From assembly GCA_022578965.1 (NCBI GenBank), contig MU400621.1, positions 1 through 64,000 of the forward strand: a stretch of DNA of 64,000 nt, in the 5' to 3' direction. The notes under the pieces are model-generated. The model did no database searches. It saw nothing but the letters and a program-made list of their open reading frames with translations, and was not told the origin of the DNA. The stretch is from Xylaria sp. FL1777 (Eukaryota; Ascomycota; Sordariomycetes; Xylariales; Xylariaceae). The position numbers and the translations under genes are program-made. Below, one piece after another: positions 1 to 12,700 of the stretch. The number at the start of each line of letters is the position of its first letter. The stretch's first letter is position 1.

Positions 1-179
1 TTTCAAGATTTAATAAATTATTTTAAACCGTACGTATTATATACTTTTATTATTAATTATTATACTAATTTTTATATAGCGATTTTACTATAAACTGCTA
101 TAAAATAAAGACTATTTTAGAAGCTACATTTAATAGCTCTTTAATTGACTTTAATATTGACTTAGATTTAACTGTTAAA

Positions 180-1567
180 AATAATGGAGTATTTTCTATT
201 ATTTTTGACATTTGGACTTCTAATTTGCAAACAGCCTTTATAGGGGTTATTATCTGTTATATTAATTCTAATTTTAACTTAATTTATAAGTTAATTAGTT
301 TTAAAAAAATAATAAAACAGCATACTAGTTTAAATATATTTAACTTATTTTTAAATATATTATAACTTTATTTAAGTATTACTTTAAACAATATTTTTAG
401 GTATTTATATTTTATTTTAACTTTATATTTATTAATAAACATAATAACTAATTATTATATAGTATTACTAGAAATAACGCTAAAAATAACAATACGTTTT
501 TAGAGTCTTTTAGTAAAAATTATTATAATTTAACTAAAAAGAACTTTAATAACAATATTCGTTGCGGTTTTTATATTATTAATATAATTGTTTAAGTTAT
601 TCTTAAAAAATATATATTAAAACAACAAAAGGCCAATAAATTATTACGTTATATTAATAATCCTCGAAATAATAATAACAAAAACTAAGAAATTTGTAAG
701 TTAATTTATTATTATTATTATTTATTACTTTATACTAATAATTATAATAGCTTTAATTACATAAATTCGAAGATTAGTTGTTATGACTAAATATACTACT
801 GAAATACGCGATTTGTTAAAGGATAGTATTCTTTTAGCAAAAAAAAATAATAATTTACCTTTAAATTATAACAAGAAAAAAATTCCACTAGGTATTTATA
901 ATTATTATATTTGGTTTTATGTTATTATGTTAATAAGCTAATTTGTATAAATTAGATAATACTACAAGGTGAAATTCAACATATAAAATGTTAACTGTTT
1001 TTTTTGAATTTAAAGAGCTTTTAGATTATATTAATCGAAATACAACCGATCTTAAATTTTAATCGAAGTTTTTAAACTAATATGATTGGTATATTACTAA
1101 ACAACTTCAAAAGTTATTTAGTATTTTTTTAAAACCTTCAGTTAAATTACAAAGTAAAGTTTATATAACTTTACCTTTAGGTTTATTATATATTTATAAA
1201 ATATATAAAGACCTTAAAAAATTTATTTATATAATAGAACAAAAAATTTAACAAACCCTAAGTTTAATAAGTATTTATTATTTATTGTTTATTTAATATA
1301 TTATGCTAATAAATTTTTTAGGAACCTAGTTTATCTAATTTAATAACTGCTATTAAATCTGGAATAAATAAGTTAAAAACTTATTTTTCACGCACTTTAA
1401 TACTTTTAAATATAAAAAATTATAAACCTTATATTTTAAGTACTATTTTAGACCTAAGGTTTAAAACATTTCATTTTCAACACAATAATTTATTATTTTA
1501 GTATCTAGAAAGTTATAATAATGTTATAAGTATATTTAAAAAAGAATTTCAAAAGTAAGTTTTAATT

Positions 1568-1598
<31 letters not shown>

Positions 1599-2140
1599 AT
1601 TATACTAATTATTTTATTAAGCTTTAAAAAATATATAACATTTCAGATGTTAATGTTTTAATTAATGAACTAAAAGACCAAGAAAATTTAAATAATAGCA
1701 ATTTAAGTACTTTAAAGTCTAAAAAAAAGTTTTATTTAAATCATTCAAAAAGCCATAATAAAGCAGAATATATTATTTATTTAAATAAAGATATTCTATA
1801 TAAAAAGGTATGTTTATATTAAATTATTACTTATTTAAGTTTAAACTAATTATTATTATTAGTTAAATCTATTAGAATTTTAGAAAAATAACGCTTTACA
1901 ATTTTTAATTTTATTAATAATAGCTAGAAAATATTTAGCTATTTTAGCTACTTTAGCATTTATTAAACGGGTTTTTTCCATTTCTAGTAATATTATTACT
2001 AAAAATAAAAATAAACTAAGTCCAAAAACAGTTAGCTAGCTAACTTTATTAAAAAGCTAGAAAATTAAAAATTTAAATGAATTACTAAAAAAAGTAAAAA
2101 GTAAAAGTAAAAAGGAAGAACTAGAAGAAAATAAGGAATA
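180..2140 (+). pseudogene. hAT transposase relic
   Basis: Three blocks match the hAT family order. Near 204 a frame reads FDIWTSNLQTAFIGVIICYI, the catalytic-domain start with an Asp followed by the W-T-S motif. At 961 a frame reads TTR-stop-NSTYKML, the T-R-W-N-S-T block with the Trp codon changed to TGA. From 1929 the frame covers the C-terminal dimerisation region, including a KRVFSISSNIITKNKNKLSP-like stretch corresponding to the family's S-E-R-x-F-S block, with Trp and Gln codons changed to TAG. The frame shifts between blocks, so there were indels or introns. The left end lies at or before the window start and no right terminal repeat was found. It is a dead copy. Confidence 0.85.
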
Positions 2141-2240
2141 AAATGTTAAAATAGCTGTTTCTATAGTTTATTTATATAAAATGAAAACTTTTTTTTAGCA
2201 ATATTATAAAGTAAAAAAAATAATTTTTAATTATGTTTAA

Positions 2241-3480
2241 GTTATTATAAAAGCTATAAAATTAATAAAAATAACAACAGGTTATAGTTTTTATAAAAGC
2301 AAAGTGTTTTTTAAAGTTTAATAAAGTTAAAAAAGTTAAAAAATTAAAATACTAAGTAAATAATATATATATTAATTTTATTTTAGTGTAATAATAAACT
2401 ATAAATTATAACATTTCTAAATATACTAAAGTTGTTATAAAAGCTATAATACTAGTAAAAATAACAACAGGTTATAGTTTTTATAAAAGCAAAGTGTTTT
2501 TTAAAGTTTAACAAAGTTAAAAAAGTTGGAAAATTAAAATACTAAGTAAATAATATATATATTAATTTTATTTTAGTGTAATAATAAACTATAAATTATA
2601 ACATTTTTAAATATACTAAAGTTGTTATAAAAGCTATAATACTAGTAAAAATAACAACAGGTTATAGTTTTTATAAAAGCAAAGTGTTTTTTAAAGTTTA
2701 ACAAAGTTAAAAAGTTAGAAAATTAAAATACTAAATAAATAATATATATATTAAGTTTATTTTAGTGTAATAATAAACTATAAATTATAACATTTTTAAA
2801 TATACTAAAGTTGTTATAAAAGCTATAGTACTAGTAAAAATAACAACAAGTTATAGTTTTTATAAAAGCAAAGTGTTTTTTAAAGTTTAATAAAGTTAAA
2901 AAAGTTAGAAAATTAAAATATTAAGTAAATAATATATATATTAATTTTATTTTAGTGTAATAATAAACTATAAATTATAACATTTCTAAATATACTAAAG
3001 TTGTTATAAAAGCTATAATACTAGTAAAAATAACAACAAGTTATAGTTTTTATAAAAGCAAAGTGTTTTTTAGAGTTTAATAAAGTTAAAAAGTTGGAAA
3101 ATTAAAATATTAAATAAATAGCTAATATATAAATTCCATTTTAACAAAATAATAAATTATAAATTATAACATTTCTAAATATATTAAAGTTATTATTAAA
3201 GCTATAATATTAGTAAAAAAATAACAGCTTATAATTTTTATAACAGTAAAGTGTTTTTTAAAGTTTAATAAAGTTAAAAAAGTTAGAAAACTAAAATACT
3301 AAGTAAATAACTTATATATAAATTCTATTTTAGTATAATAATAAATTATAAATTATAGCATTTTTAAATATATTAAAGTTATTATTAAAGCTATAACATT
3401 AATAAAAAAATAACAGCTTATAACTTTTATTATAGTTAAGTGTTTTTTAAAGTTTAATAAAATTAAAAAGTTAAAAAAGT
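2241..3480. repeat. 190-bp tandem array
   Basis: A unit beginning GTTGTTATAAAAGCTATA recurs at 2241, 2431, 2621, 2810, 3000, 3189 and 3378, a period of 189-190 bases and about six and a half units. Units differ mainly by C/T and G/A substitutions. Copies on the right are more diverged, for example AATAACAACAGG becomes AATAACAGC. A partial copy of the end of the unit lies near 5691-5780. The array directly follows the hAT relic; no coding potential is seen. Confidence 0.9.
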
Positions 3481-4340
3481 AAAATATATATTATATTACT
3501 TAGGCTAACGGCTTATTAGCTATGCTAGTTTTTATTTTTTATATATACAGGTAAAAACTGTGCTTATAAGTTAAAAGCAAGCTATAAGCAGCTTATTTTT
3601 TTCTTAATAGCTAAATAAAAACATTTTATATTTATTTTTAGGTTGTACTAGTTTTGCTACGATTTTATTAAGTGCTTTGCTTTTTACTTTTTTGCTTTTA
3701 AGTTGTTTGTTTATTTGTATTATACTATTAACTAAATATATATACCCTTATATAATTATTTTATAGTTTTTTTTTTTTTTGTATTTTTTTTGCTTTGTAG
3801 TTTGCTTGTTTTAGTATTACTGCTTGCTTTATGCTACCTATAGTAGTTTTCTTAGTTTTAGCACTTACTTAGCTAAATATGCTGCTTTTTTTTTTTAGTT
3901 TTTTTTTAAACCTCTTTTTATTATATTATTAATGCATTATAGTTTGCTTGCTTTAATATTGCTGCTAGCTTTTTGCTGCACTAGTTTTTTTATAACTAAG
4001 TTATAACTAAGTTATAAGCAAAATTAATTGCTTATTACTTTTTAGTTTGCTTTTTGCATATTTATTTTTTAAGCTACTTTTATACTTTTTATAGTAAGCT
4101 TACTAAATAAGCATAGCTTATAAATAGCTTATGCATTAAGTAATATAAAATAACAATAAATAGTAAATTATTTTACTTAGCTATTTATGCTAATTCTTTT
4201 TTTTTTTAATTATTAACTTTACTACTTTTATTATTATTATTACTACGTGCTTAGCTTGCGCTTGCTTTAGTATATTAAAATGCTTAATTCATAATATAAT
4301 TAATTGCTAATGCGTTATAGTTATATAAAAATTTATTTTG
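3481..4340. other. AT-rich stretch, no recognisable feature
   Basis: AT-rich sequence with many AGCT and TGCT words lying between the tandem array and the first copy of the dispersed repeat. It may be the 5' part of that repeat, which is missing from the second copy. I recognise no protein or RNA in it. Confidence 0.5.
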
Positions 4341-5690
4341 TTATAGCTGTTATACTTTTTGCAATACATATTTATAATTAGCTTAGCTTAAATATATATG
4401 CTAACTAGTATTAAGCTTATATATTTAAGGTTATAAGTTATTTTGCTGCAGTTTTTACTAGTTATTTAATTTATAGTACTAAATAAAATAACTAATAGTT
4501 TGCTACTATATAGTTTAAACTTTTATAACTGCTTGTTGTTATGCTTTTTTATTATAACGTTAATTCTTAAAATAAAAGTAAGTGCTTTAGTGCTTTACGC
4601 TAAAGTATTACTAATAGCTTTAAAATTTATATTTATTAAGCATGCTAAAATGCTTAAGCTATACTACTACTATATTGTTTATGTTATAATAATATATTAT
4701 GCACTTTTTGTTATTATTTTTTTTACGCTAATTATATAAAAACATTAATAATTTTTATGCTTGCAATATTATTAGCAAGTTTACTAAGTGCTTATAATGC
4801 AAAAAAAGCAAAATAAACGCTAAAAATAGCAATTATAGTTCTATAAATACTTTTAATTATATTAGTATTTATACGTTTTTAAGCTTTCTTTTATGCTTAT
4901 TTTAACTGTTAAAGTTTTTTTAATTTTAAGTGCTGCTAATAATTTTTTAGCCTAAAAAAATTAATAAAAAACTTCGATTGTTTATTAAAGCTTGCATAGC
5001 TATATGCTGTTTTTGTACTAATAAAAATATTTAAGCTGCATTTATAGCTAATATGCAACTTTAAGTTGCAATTAAAAAAGCAAAAAAAGCTGCAGCAAAT
5101 AAAAAAGCTAAAAGTTTTACATAAATAAGCTAGTTAAAAAGTGTTTATATAACTTTTAAAAGTTAACATTATTATATATTTAGTAGCTAGAAGTTTTAGT
5201 AAAATTTCAGTGTTTAATGCTTAATAAAGTTGCTTAATTGCTTTGCTTTTTTATAATGTATGCTTTTTAACTTTTATAGTTTTATGTTTGTAATCTTATA
5301 TTGCTATTTTTAATACTTTATTATGTTATGCTTTATTTTAAAGTTTATAAACGTAAGCTTATAATAAGTAGCTTTTTTAAAACTATAAATAATAAATAGC
5401 TTTATAATAAATGCTTTAGCTTTTGCTTTATAGTTATAATAAACCTTTTTTAGCTCAAAGGAAAGCTAGTATTAATGCTTAGCTGTTTTTGCTTTATGTT
5501 TAAAGGCCTTTATTTCTGTGCTTTTATAGCTGCTTACAACCTAATTAGTTCTTTAGCCACGTTATAATAGCTAAGCTTTCCTGTATTTAGAACTTATTTA
5601 GCTATTTTACGTGCTTTTTTTAGGTTGCGTAATAACTAGTAGCCTAGTTAAAAATTTGTTTGCTTTCTTAGTATATTGCAGGTAAAAATA
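4341..5690. repeat. Dispersed repeat, copy 1
   Basis: This stretch is repeated at 6240-6597 and 7436-8435 in the same orientation, with mostly transition differences. An apparent open frame of 79 codons at 4500-4739 has a near-identical partner at 6399-6614 only because the whole DNA is duplicated, so it is not a gene. I tried both strands and could not identify a transposase or polymerase. Copy 1 is uninterrupted and serves as the empty-site reference for the insertion at 6598-7435. Confidence 0.8.
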
Positions 5691-5933
5691 AAATACTAAA
5701 TAAATAACTTATATATAAATTTCATTTTAATGTAATAATAAATTATAAATTTAAGCAGTTTTAAATATATTAACTTTATTATATTAGCTAAAATAATACT
5801 TATAAAAATGAAAAATTAAACTTTTTATATAATAAGTATATTAAATAAAGTTTAATAAAAATTAAAATAGCTATATTTAAACATAAAAAGCTTTATATTA
5901 TTTAAATATTTAAAAAAAACTTTAGAAATATTA

Positions 5934-6220
5934 CCTTAGTACAAATACTAAGCTAGTATTAATCCGTATTAGCCTAGTATTAGTTTATATTAGCCTAGTA
6001 TTTTTTTGGCCGGATTAATATTAGGCTAGTACAAACTAATACTAGCTTAGTATTTTTTTGGCCGGACTAATACTAGGCTAGTACGGATTAATACTAGCTT
6101 AGTATTTTTTTTCCTGGACTAATACTAGGCTAGTATTAGTTCGTACTAGCCTAGTATTTTTTTTTCCGGATTAATACTAATACTAGCCTAGTATATACTA
6201 GGCTAGTATTTGGACTAAGG
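5934..6220. mobile_element. Small palindrome-rich inverted-repeat element
   Basis: The ends are inverted copies: CCTTAGTACAAATACTAAG on the left and the reverse complement of CCTTAGTCCAAATACTAG on the right. Inside, AGCCTAGTATT and its complement alternate many times, separated by GGCCGGA and T-runs, so that long hairpins could form. No target duplication could be assigned. It resembles a non-autonomous inverted-repeat element, and it lies exactly where copy 2 of the dispersed repeat is truncated on its left side. Confidence 0.6.
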
Positions 6221-6239
6221 ACTAAATTACTAACCCTAA

Positions 6240-8435
6240 TTATAGCTACTATGCTTTTTGCAGTATATATTTATAATTAGCTTAGCTTAAATATATATGC
6301 TAACTAGTATTAAGCTTATATATTTAAAGTTATAAGTTATTTTACTGCAGTTTTTACTAGCTATTTAATTTATAATACTAAACAAAATAGCTAATAGCTT
6401 GCTACTATATAGTTTAAGCTTTTATAATTGCTTGTTATTATGTTTTTTTGCTATAATGTTAATCCTTAAAATAAAAGTAAGTGCTTTAATGCTTTATACT
6501 AAAGTATTACTAATAGCTTTAAAATTTATATTTATTAAGCATGCTAAAATGCTTAAGCCGTACTACTACTATATTGCTTATATTATAGTAATATATTCAA
6601 GGTTAAAAAATTAATACTTAGTATAAAAACTAATTTTAGTAGTACTAAATTAGTATTAATATTAATACTAAAGTTTAAGTACTAATTTAGTATTAGTACT
6701 ACTAAGTATTAAACTACATTAGTATTTAGTAGTACTAAAAACTAATTTAATAGTACTAAAAGTACTAAAAGTACTAATTTTTAAGTTTTTTAAAGGAAAA
6801 AAAAAAGGTTTTCATTAATATATTTAATTAAACCTTAAGAAATAAATTTTAAAAAAATATATTATTATATAAAACCAATAAAGATACTTTTTATATTTAA
6901 TTATAAATAGCTTATGTAATAATATATATTAAATTTAGCTATAATATATTAAAAAACTAGTTAAAATATATAAAAAACTAAGTAAAAATCACTTTAATTT
7001 ATTAAAAACTTAATTTTTTAAAGGTTTTTAAATAAAAAAGCTAATGCTTTATTTTATTTCAAAAGAATTATTATTTAATACTTAATAATTTATGGTTTTA
7101 TAATAGTTTTTAGTTAAATTTAATTTAAAAAACATAATAAAACATTATTAAATTATTTAAAACTTATTATATAAAACATAATAATAATTATTAAATTAAA
7201 AACAATTATTATTTTATTATTTTCTTAAGTGAAAAAATATTTATTTTTTTTAATATTATTATATTTTAGTACTTTTAGTACTTTTAGTATTACTAAGCTA
7301 GTATTTTTAGTATTTAGTATTAGTATTAATACTAAGTAGTATTAAACTAGCTTAATATTAATACTAAGTAGTATTAAACTAATTTAGTATTAGTAGTACT
7401 AAATATTAAATTAATAGTACTAATTTTTAACCTTGAATATATTATACACTTTTTGTTATTGTTTTTTTTATGTTAACTATATAAAAACATTAATAACTTT
7501 TACGCTTGCAATATTATTAATAAGTTTGCTAAATGCTTACGATGCAAAAAAAACAAAGTAAGCGCTAAAAATAACAGTTATAGTTTTATAAGTACTTTTA
7601 ACTATATTAATATTTATATGTTTTTAAGCTTTACTTTATGCTTATTTTAACTGTTAAAGTTTTTTTTAATTTTAAGTACTACTAATTATTTCTTAGCTTA
7701 AAAAAGTTAATAAAGAACTTCGATTGTTTATTAAAGCTTGCATAGCTGCATGCTGTTTTTATATTAATAAAGATATTTAAGCTGCACTTATAACTAGTAT
7801 GCAACTTTAAGTTGCAATTAAAAAAGCAAAAAAAGCTGCAGTAAGTAAAAAAGCCAGAAATTTTACATAAATAAGCTAGTTAAAAGGTATTTATATAACC
7901 TTTAAAGGTTAACATTATTATATATTTAGTAGCTAGAAGTTTTAATAGAATTTTAATATTTAATAGCTAATAAAGTTGCTTAATTGCTTTGTTTTTTTAT
8001 AATGTATACTTTTTAACTTTTATAATTTTATATTTGTAATTTTATATTGCTATTTTTAGTACTTTATTATATTATGCTTTACTTTAAAGTTTATAAACGT
8101 AAACTTATAATAAGCAGCTTTTTTAAAACTATAAATAGCAAATAGCTTTATAATAAATGCTTTAGCTTTTGTTTTATAGTTATAATAAACCTTTTTTAGC
8201 TTAAAGAAAAGCTAGTGTTAATGCTTAGCTATTTTTGCTTTGTATTTAAAGGCCTTTATTTTTATGTTTTTATAGCTGCTTATAACTTAATTAGTTTTTT
8301 AGCTACGTTATAATAGCTAAGCTTTTTTATATTTAGAACTTATTTAGTTATTTTACGTGCTTTTTTTAGGTTGCATAATAATTAATAGCTTAATTGAAAA
8401 TTTGTTTGCTTTTTTAGTGTGCTGCAAATAAAAAC
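6240..8435. repeat. Dispersed repeat, copy 2 (split)
   Basis: Second copy of the 4341-5690 repeat. The two halves, 6240-6597 and 7436-8435, align with copy 1 across a clean junction and are separated by an 838-bp inserted element. The left end is cut short beside the palindromic element at 5934-6220. No gene is visible. Confidence 0.8.
6598..7435. mobile_element. Non-autonomous hAT-type element with 8-bp target duplication
   Basis: The element begins CAAGGTTAAAAAATTA and ends with a near-perfect inverted copy (TAATTTTTAACCTTG). It is flanked on both sides by AATATATT (6590-6597 and 7436-7443). The uninterrupted copy of the host repeat has this octamer once, which gives an internal empty-site control. 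An 8-bp duplication and termini starting CAAGG are hAT hallmarks. The interior carries subterminal AGTACTAA/TTAGTACT words and no transposase. A hAT transposase relic lies 4.5 kb away, but a link between the two is only possible, not shown. Confidence 0.85.
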
Positions 8436-9433
8436 AGTTATATAATAAATAAATTAAACATTTAATATAAGCTTATATTATTTATATTAAAAAAGAAAAT
8501 TTTTTATTGCGTTTTTTTATGTGTTTATTAAAACTATAACTTTAAATAACATATAAAAAGGTTTTAAAAAAGCAAGATTATTGCTATATAACTTAAAATA
8601 TATAATTAATTAGCTAAATTATTGTTTAATTATACTTTAAGTTAAACTTTTAAGTTTTTTATTATTTATTTATTAACTTTTTATTACTTTAAATAATTTA
8701 ACTAAAGTAAATTTATTATTTTAATATATTAAATAAAAGATTATATAACATAAAAATAGTTCTTTTATAACAATTATTATAAAGTTAAGCTAAATTATAT
8801 ATAATATAATTAACATTATATATTATATTATATTATTAAAAAAAAAAGTTATAATTTTTTATAAAGCAAATTATTAGCTTAATTAACGTTATTATATAAA
8901 AAAAACTTAATTATAAAATAAAGGATTTTTTATTATATAAAAAGCAAAAGATTTATAAGCTATAAAAAATATAACTAAATAATAAAATTGCAAAAACTAT
9001 AAAGGTACTTATTATATAAAAAGAAAAAAAACTTACATAAAGCGTTATAAAGTATATAGCAAATTAAGCTATAATATATAAACTTATTAAAATAAAGTAA
9101 AAATATTTAGTAAATTAAATTTTAAATAGTTTAAATTAATTATATAAAAAGTAGCTCATTTAATTAAATAGCTAAGTTAATTAAAGAATATATTAAATTA
9201 AAATTATTAAAGGTTTATAGTTTAATAATATTAAAAAAATAATACTAATTAATAAATTAATAAATAAAGCTTAATTTTTAATTATTTAAGCTTAAAATAT
9301 TATAATATAATAAAATATTTTAATTATAAAATTAATACTAAATATAAATATTATTATAAAAAGCTTTAAATAATATTATAATTATTATTTTTAAGTTTTA
9401 TTAATAAATAGTTTATAAATATAAATAATATAT
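8436..9433. other. AT-rich stretch, no recognisable feature
   Basis: About 1 kb of AT-rich sequence between the dispersed repeat and the left long direct repeat. No frame, terminal repeat or RNA gene could be recognised. Confidence 0.5.
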
Positions 9434-9737
9434 ATTAAAGTAAAGTAAAGTGGCTAAATAAGCTAACTAGCTAGTTAAAGTAAGTTTGGGCTAAGTTATA
9501 TAGTAAGAATAAAAGTATAAGTATTATGCTAAATTTTAAAGTATAGATTTAACTATTATGCTTAATATTATAAAAATTAGCTATAGTTGCTTTATTTATA
9601 TTATTAAATAGCTTTTTAATTAATTGTTTAATTTCTTAATTTATATATAGCTTAATTGCTTAAATGCGTAAGTTATAACTTATTTTCTTGCAATTAAAGT
9701 ATTATAGTAGATTTTGCGCAATTATATTGCTTTATTT
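9434..9737 (+). repeat. Left long direct repeat (LTR candidate)
   Basis: Partner of 26023-26326, same orientation, no net insertion or deletion across about 304 bases. Differences are mainly G/A and C/T (for example AGTGGCTAAAT versus AATAGCTAAAT), as expected for RIP. It precedes about 4.6 kb of unidentified AT-rich sequence. Confidence 0.75.
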
Positions 9738-12700
9738 TATTAGTATTTTTAGTAAAGCTAATTTTTTACTTACTATAAATAATACTATAAAACTAATAAA
9801 CAAGCAATTTATTATTGCTAACTAATATGTTTAATTTATTTATTTATTAATTGCTATAATTTTTATAAATAGGTTATAATATATTATATTTAGCTGCTTT
9901 AGCTAGCAATAAATAAAGCTTGCTTAGCATAAGTAGTTTAATTATAATTAGCAATAAATATTTAAGCTAGTAGTTTTTAATTAATAAGGCTTAAAACAAA
10001 CGTATAAAAATATTAAACTGTTTTTTTTAATTTAGTTTGTAAAGTACTTTTATTTTTTCTAGCAAAACAACAATTAAGTGTTAAAATGTTAGTATAATTC
10101 TTAAAGTAGTATAGCTAGAAAACTGTTTGTTAAAAACTCTTAAAGGGTTAAAAAGAAGGAATTTTTGCTAGAAAGCTAATGCTTTACAAAAAAAAAAGCA
10201 CAATTGCTTTTATATAAGCAAAAAAAAACAAAAAACAGCTTTAAAAAAAAATAAAAGTTACTAAAACTTTTAAAAGCTATAATGCAAGCAAATTTAACGC
10301 TTATTTACATTAAACAAGTTTAAGTTTACGCGTTAATATATAAAGCCTTTAATAATTAAAAATATACTTTGTTTTTTAAGCTAATATAGTTTTTTATTAA
10401 AAAATAAAAAGCAAAGTTTTTTAGGTGTAAGCTAGTTGTTGCTTAAAAACTTTGTATAAAATGTAGCTATTGCTTTTTTATAGCATTTATTATTAAATGA
10501 AAAGGCCTTAAAAAAAAGAAAAAAGCATGCTATTTTTATAAGTAAAAAGCTATAAAAAAATAAAGCTTTGCTTAATAAAATTTGTATAAAGCAAAGCAAG
10601 CTAAATTAAAAAACAAAAAAACTAAACGCTATAAAGCATACATAAAAATAAGAGCGCATAGGAAATAAAGATATAAAGGCGTTTAAAGAAGAACTTAAAA
10701 AGCTATAAAAAACAAGCTAGCAGTTTTTATAAACGCAAACAAAAAAAATCGTTAGGTTTTTTAAAAAAAAAAGTTTAAAAAAATAGCACAAAAAAACCTA
10801 AATATATAAAATACTTAAAAATTTTAAGCATTTTATACTTTTTTTTTCTTTTTAAACTTATATTTTTACTTAGTTTACTTTTATTATTTTTTATAGCTTA
10901 CTTTTTTTGTTATTTTTATATAAACTTTATTTTGTTTTGCTATATAACTTAAAAGTTTAAAAATTATAGCTTAGTTAAGTAATTTAGCTATAAAAAATTG
11001 TTAGATTTTTTTATATTAATATATAAAAAACATTAAAACTACTTATAAACAAAAAAAATAAAAATAATTAGCTTATTATTTTTAAAAAATATTAAAGCAA
11101 CTTTATTTAGCTTAAGCTATTTTAATAATAAGCATAATATTAAAATTAAGCTGTTATTTATGCTTTTTAACTTAAAACTAAACTAGCATTTATTATTTAA
11201 TAAGTTAAAAGTAAACAAATAGCTAAACAATTTAAATGCTTTTTTTTGTGTAAAGCGTTTTAAAAATATTAATAAAATTAAACAGGTTTTTATTTATTAT
11301 AACATTTTTTAAACAAGAAAAATAGTAAAAATAATACTAAAAGATTGCTTATTTTAAATAAAAGCTTATAAACTGCTTAAGCAAAAGTTTAAGCTTTAAA
11401 ACTTTAAGCAAAATAAGTTTACTATTATTATATTGCAAGATTTTAAAGCTTGCTTAAAAGCTATATACTTTATTAATTTTAAAACTTACTTTTTTTAGCA
11501 TTAAATATATGCTAAAGATATTAAGGCCTAAAAAAATTACTACTTTAATTTTTAACTTATTTAAGGTTTATTTAAAGAGCTAAATTAAAATACTATTAAT
11601 AAAATAATGAAGTTTTTTAAAAAGTTATATAATAACTTAAATAAGATGTTTTATAAAAACTTTTATAAAATACTAAATAATTAAATAAATAAAGAATTTA
11701 AGCTAGATCTTTACTTTAAAAAAACAAAAAAAGCATGCAAAGCATAAAAAAAAGTTAATTATTTATATAATTATAATTTTAACAAGCTTTTATATATTGC
11801 TATTAATATTGCTAAGCTAACTATTAATATAATTATATTAACTATAAAAACAGTTATTATTAAAAAGCAATAAATAAAGCTAGCTTAACATTTTATTTAT
11901 AATTAAAACATAAATAATATTATTAAGCAAATATAATAGCTAAAATTAAAACAAAAAAACATAGCAATTATAAAAAAAAAACTAAAAGAAATGCTAAAAA
12001 AACTGCAAAATTAATATATATATTGTATTACTTAAAACTAATAGCTTTAAAAAGCTATACTAAAAGCTACCTAATTTTATACATGAGTAAAAACTGTGCT
12101 AAAGCTAAATAAAAACATTTTTGCTAATTATTTGCTACTATAACTTATATTCTTTTTATAGCTAACTGCATAAGCGCTATTATTTAGAAATTGCGTTGCT
12201 TAATTTTTATTTAATACTGCTGCTTTTGCTGCTTGCGTTTTTGTTTGCTGCGCAAGCATAGCTTTTTATTACTTAGATTGCTTACTAGTAGTTTTTAAAC
12301 AGGTTTTTTTTAAGCTAATTTTAAAGCTTTAGCATGTTAGCAATAGTTTGCAATTTTATTTTTTGTATAATTGCTAGCGTAGTTTTTTTTAGTAAATAAC
12401 TCTTTAAGCAAATAATATCTTTGTTTATTAAATTATTAGCTTTTTGCTTACGTAATGTTTTTATAGCAGCAATAATACATAGTTAGCTTTAAGTTAGCTT
12501 TATTGCAAACTATATAAAGTAGTAAATAAAGGCATTTTTAGCTAGCTTGTACGCTTAAATAGCTTTTAAGCATTTTGTTATTTAAGTTAAATAGTTATTT
12601 TAACAAAAAAAGCATATAGCTGCTTTTTTTTTAGTTTATATAAAGCATAAGTTTGCTTTATTTTTAATATATTTTAAAAATTTGCACTAGCTGTATTTTT

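Noticed and set aside
2241..3480. Regular repeat considered as a CRISPR array
   Set aside because: The whole 190-base unit is repeated without unique spacers, and the genome is fungal.
4500..4739. 79-codon hydrophobic open frame, with a partner at 6399-6614
   Set aside because: Both copies are part of a duplicated AT-rich repeat and have no independent support; the resemblance is due to DNA duplication.
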